Source: UBA7937 sp034419095
GTDB taxonomy: Bacteria; Chloroflexota; Anaerolineae; UBA7937
Assembly: GCA_034419095.1 (NCBI GenBank)
Contig: DAOULQ010000009.1
Location: 1 to 14,213 of the forward strand
Direction of reading: 5' to 3'
DNA: 14,213 bases
Shown piece by piece: positions 13,084-14,213 of this stretch. Position 1 is the first letter of the stretch. Each line of letters starts with the position of its first letter. Both the position numbers and the translations under genes were made by a program. The notes beneath the pieces are model-generated. The model ran no database searches. It saw only the letters and a list, made by a program, of their open reading frames with translations, and was not told the DNA's origin.

Positions 13084-14034
13084 TTAAGGCTTAAGTTTGA
13101 GTCCCTCCTTACCAAATATATCCGAGGCGATGACGAACCTTTGTATCTCGTTCGTGCCCTCATAGATGCGAGCGATGCGGGCATCCCGGTACATCCTCTC
13201 GATGGGGAGGTCTCGCACATAGCCCGCTCCTCCGTGAATCTGCACCGCCTTATTGGTGGCCCGATACGCCACCTCAGAGGCGAAGAGTTTGGTCATAGCC
13301 GCCTCCCGGCGGAAGGGCTGGCTTTGATCTGCCATCCAAGCGGTGCGGTAAACGAGGAAGCGGAGGGCCTCGATCTCCGTGGCCATATCAGCGATCATCC
13401 ATTGGATGGCCTGCTTCTCCGCGATGGCCCCCCCAAACTGCTCCCGGGTCTGAGCGAACTCGATGCTCGCTTCTAGGGCTCCCTCCGCGGCTCCCAAGGA
13501 GATGGCCCCTATCCCCAACCGCCCATAGTCCAAAGTCTGGAGGGCCATAGTCAGCCCTTTCCCTTCCTCCCCACCCAAGATATTCTCCTCGGGCACCGGA
13601 CAATCATCAAAGAACAACTGGTTAGTAGGGCAGCCCCTTATCCCCATCTTCCTCTCCCTGCGACCCACCTTGAAACCAGCCATCCCTCTCTCCACTATGA
13701 AGGCGGTGATGCCCCGCGCTCCAGCCTCCGGGTCCGTGGTAGCGAAGACGGTGAATATATCGGCTATCTCGGCGTTGGTGATCCAGATCTTGCTGCCCCG
13801 CAGTAGGTAATGCCCACCCTTCTTCATGGCCACGGTTTCCACCTTGGCCGCATCGGAGCCTACCCCCGGCTCCGTCAGACAGAAGGAGCCGATCTTCTCC
13901 CCTCTGGCCAAAGGGGTCAGGTACTCCTTCTTTTGCTCCTCGGTGCCCCCCAGATAGATAACGTTGGCCGCCACACCGGTATGGACAGCCACGATACTGG
14001 CCGTGGCTAGGCAGACCTTGCCCAACTCCTCCAA
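13084..14034 (-). CDS. Acyl-CoA dehydrogenase, main part downstream of an in-frame TAG
   Basis: These FAD enzymes introduce a trans-2,3 double bond into acyl-CoA. From a TTG at 14034 the part has 316 residues, with the FAD/substrate motif FCLTEPGVGSDAAK, the second signature WITNAEIADIFTVFA, EREQFGG-like sequence (TREQFGGAIAEKQAIQW), QIHGGAGYVRDLPIERMYRDARI, and the catalytic-Glu motif IYEGTNEIQR near the C-terminus. The true start is not here: the same frame continues upstream for 13 codons (GGAGVGLLGHCLL) to a TAG at 14074-14076, and beyond that to the N-terminal part. Relatives have EYGGAG at this point, so TAG replaces a Tyr codon. Without the N-terminal helical domain this fragment would probably not fold as an active enzyme. 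It overlaps no other gene and leads into the kinase gene 14 bases downstream. Confidence 0.9.
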   Translation of the reverse strand: MEELGKVCLATASIVAVHTGVAANVIYLGGTEEQKKEYLTPLARGEKIGSFCLTEPGVGSDAAKVETVAMKKGGHYLLRGSKIWITNAEIADIFTVFATTDPEAGARGITAFIVERGMAGFKVGRRERKMGIRGCPTNQLFFDDCPVPEENILGGEEGKGLTMALQTLDYGRLGIGAISLGAAEGALEASIEFAQTREQFGGAIAEKQAIQWMIADMATEIEALRFLVYRTAWMADQSQPFRREAAMTKLFASEVAYRATNKAVQIHGGAGYVRDLPIERMYRDARIARIYEGTNEIQRFVIASDIFGKEGLKLKP

Positions 14035-14073
14035 GAGCAGGCAGTGGCCCAGAAGCCCAACTCCCGCCCCCCC

Positions 14074-14213
14074 CTACTCCAGGGGTAAAGGCAAGCCCAA
14101 AAGTTCCATCTCCGCCATCTTCTTGAGGGTTTCGGTAGGGGTTCTCTCCTCCCGGTCGATGGCGTCGGCCAAGGGCTTCACCTCATTCTCGGCGAAATCC
14201 CGGAAGAGTTCTT
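14074..14213 (-). pseudogene. Acyl-CoA dehydrogenase, N-terminal fragment ending at in-frame TAG, runs off the window
   Basis: The 45 codons before the TAG read as the N-terminal helical domain of an acyl-CoA dehydrogenase: ELFRDFAENEVKPLA, IDREERTPTETLKKM, and LLGLPLPLE just before the stop. The frame is the same as that of the downstream part, so a single substitution (TAC or TAT to TAG) explains the break; no insertion or deletion is needed. The start codon lies outside the window. TAG is a normal stop for yqeY and the adenosine-specific kinase gene here, so reassignment of TAG as a sense codon is unlikely. The break lies next to an 8-base C run on the plus strand (14067-14074), so a base-calling error should be considered. 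Confidence 0.75.

Overview
This 14.2 kb window is a gene-dense bacterial chromosome segment made mostly of housekeeping genes, with moderately high GC (roughly 55-60 percent by eye). I see no phage, insertion sequence, CRISPR array, tRNA or rRNA. The best guess for the host is a member of the Chloroflexota or a nearby lineage. The grounds are a secreted protein with a long Thr-Pro linker, an ECF-type sigma factor next to a small membrane protein with a motif like L-x-P-V-x-P-x-x-x-F, a PgpH-type 7TM-HD protein, and a bacterial copy of the archaeal-like adenosine-specific kinase family. This placement is inference and is not proven by a marker gene.

Layout from left to right. Xanthine phosphoribosyltransferase (xpt, +) converges on a minus-strand block read right to left: fabF, a terminator, a secreted PT-rich membrane-anchored protein, pth and mfd. 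The pth-mfd order is conserved in many bacteria, and the two genes overlap at a TTGA stop/start. A 195 bp divergent intergenic region at 6850-7044 carries a minus-strand -10 for fabF and a good sigma-70-type promoter on the plus strand. The plus-strand promoter drives a three-gene unit: ECF-like sigma factor, DegV-family fatty-acid-binding protein and a small single-pass membrane protein. The unit ends in a perfect 15 bp inverted repeat.

The rest is minus strand: ybeY, the pgpH/yqfF-like 7TM-HD gene, a structured GC-rich gap, yqeY with its own near-consensus promoter, a HIT-family hydrolase, an adenosine-specific kinase and an acyl-CoA dehydrogenase that runs off the right edge. The order yqeY, yqfF, ybeY is the Firmicutes order without phoH.

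The most notable observations are two conserved genes interrupted by single in-frame stop codons: TGA in the pgpH-like gene where the family has Gly, and TAG in the acyl-CoA dehydrogenase where the family has Tyr. In both, homology continues in the same frame on either side. Other points are a 5' leader of the sigma gene with two mutually exclusive hairpins, one of which buries the ribosome binding site; a YbeY whose third metal ligand is Asp instead of His; and a promoter and terminator hairpin sharing the same bases upstream of yqeY. I found no convincing wholly new system. The sigma-DegV-membrane protein cassette is the best candidate for something under-described.
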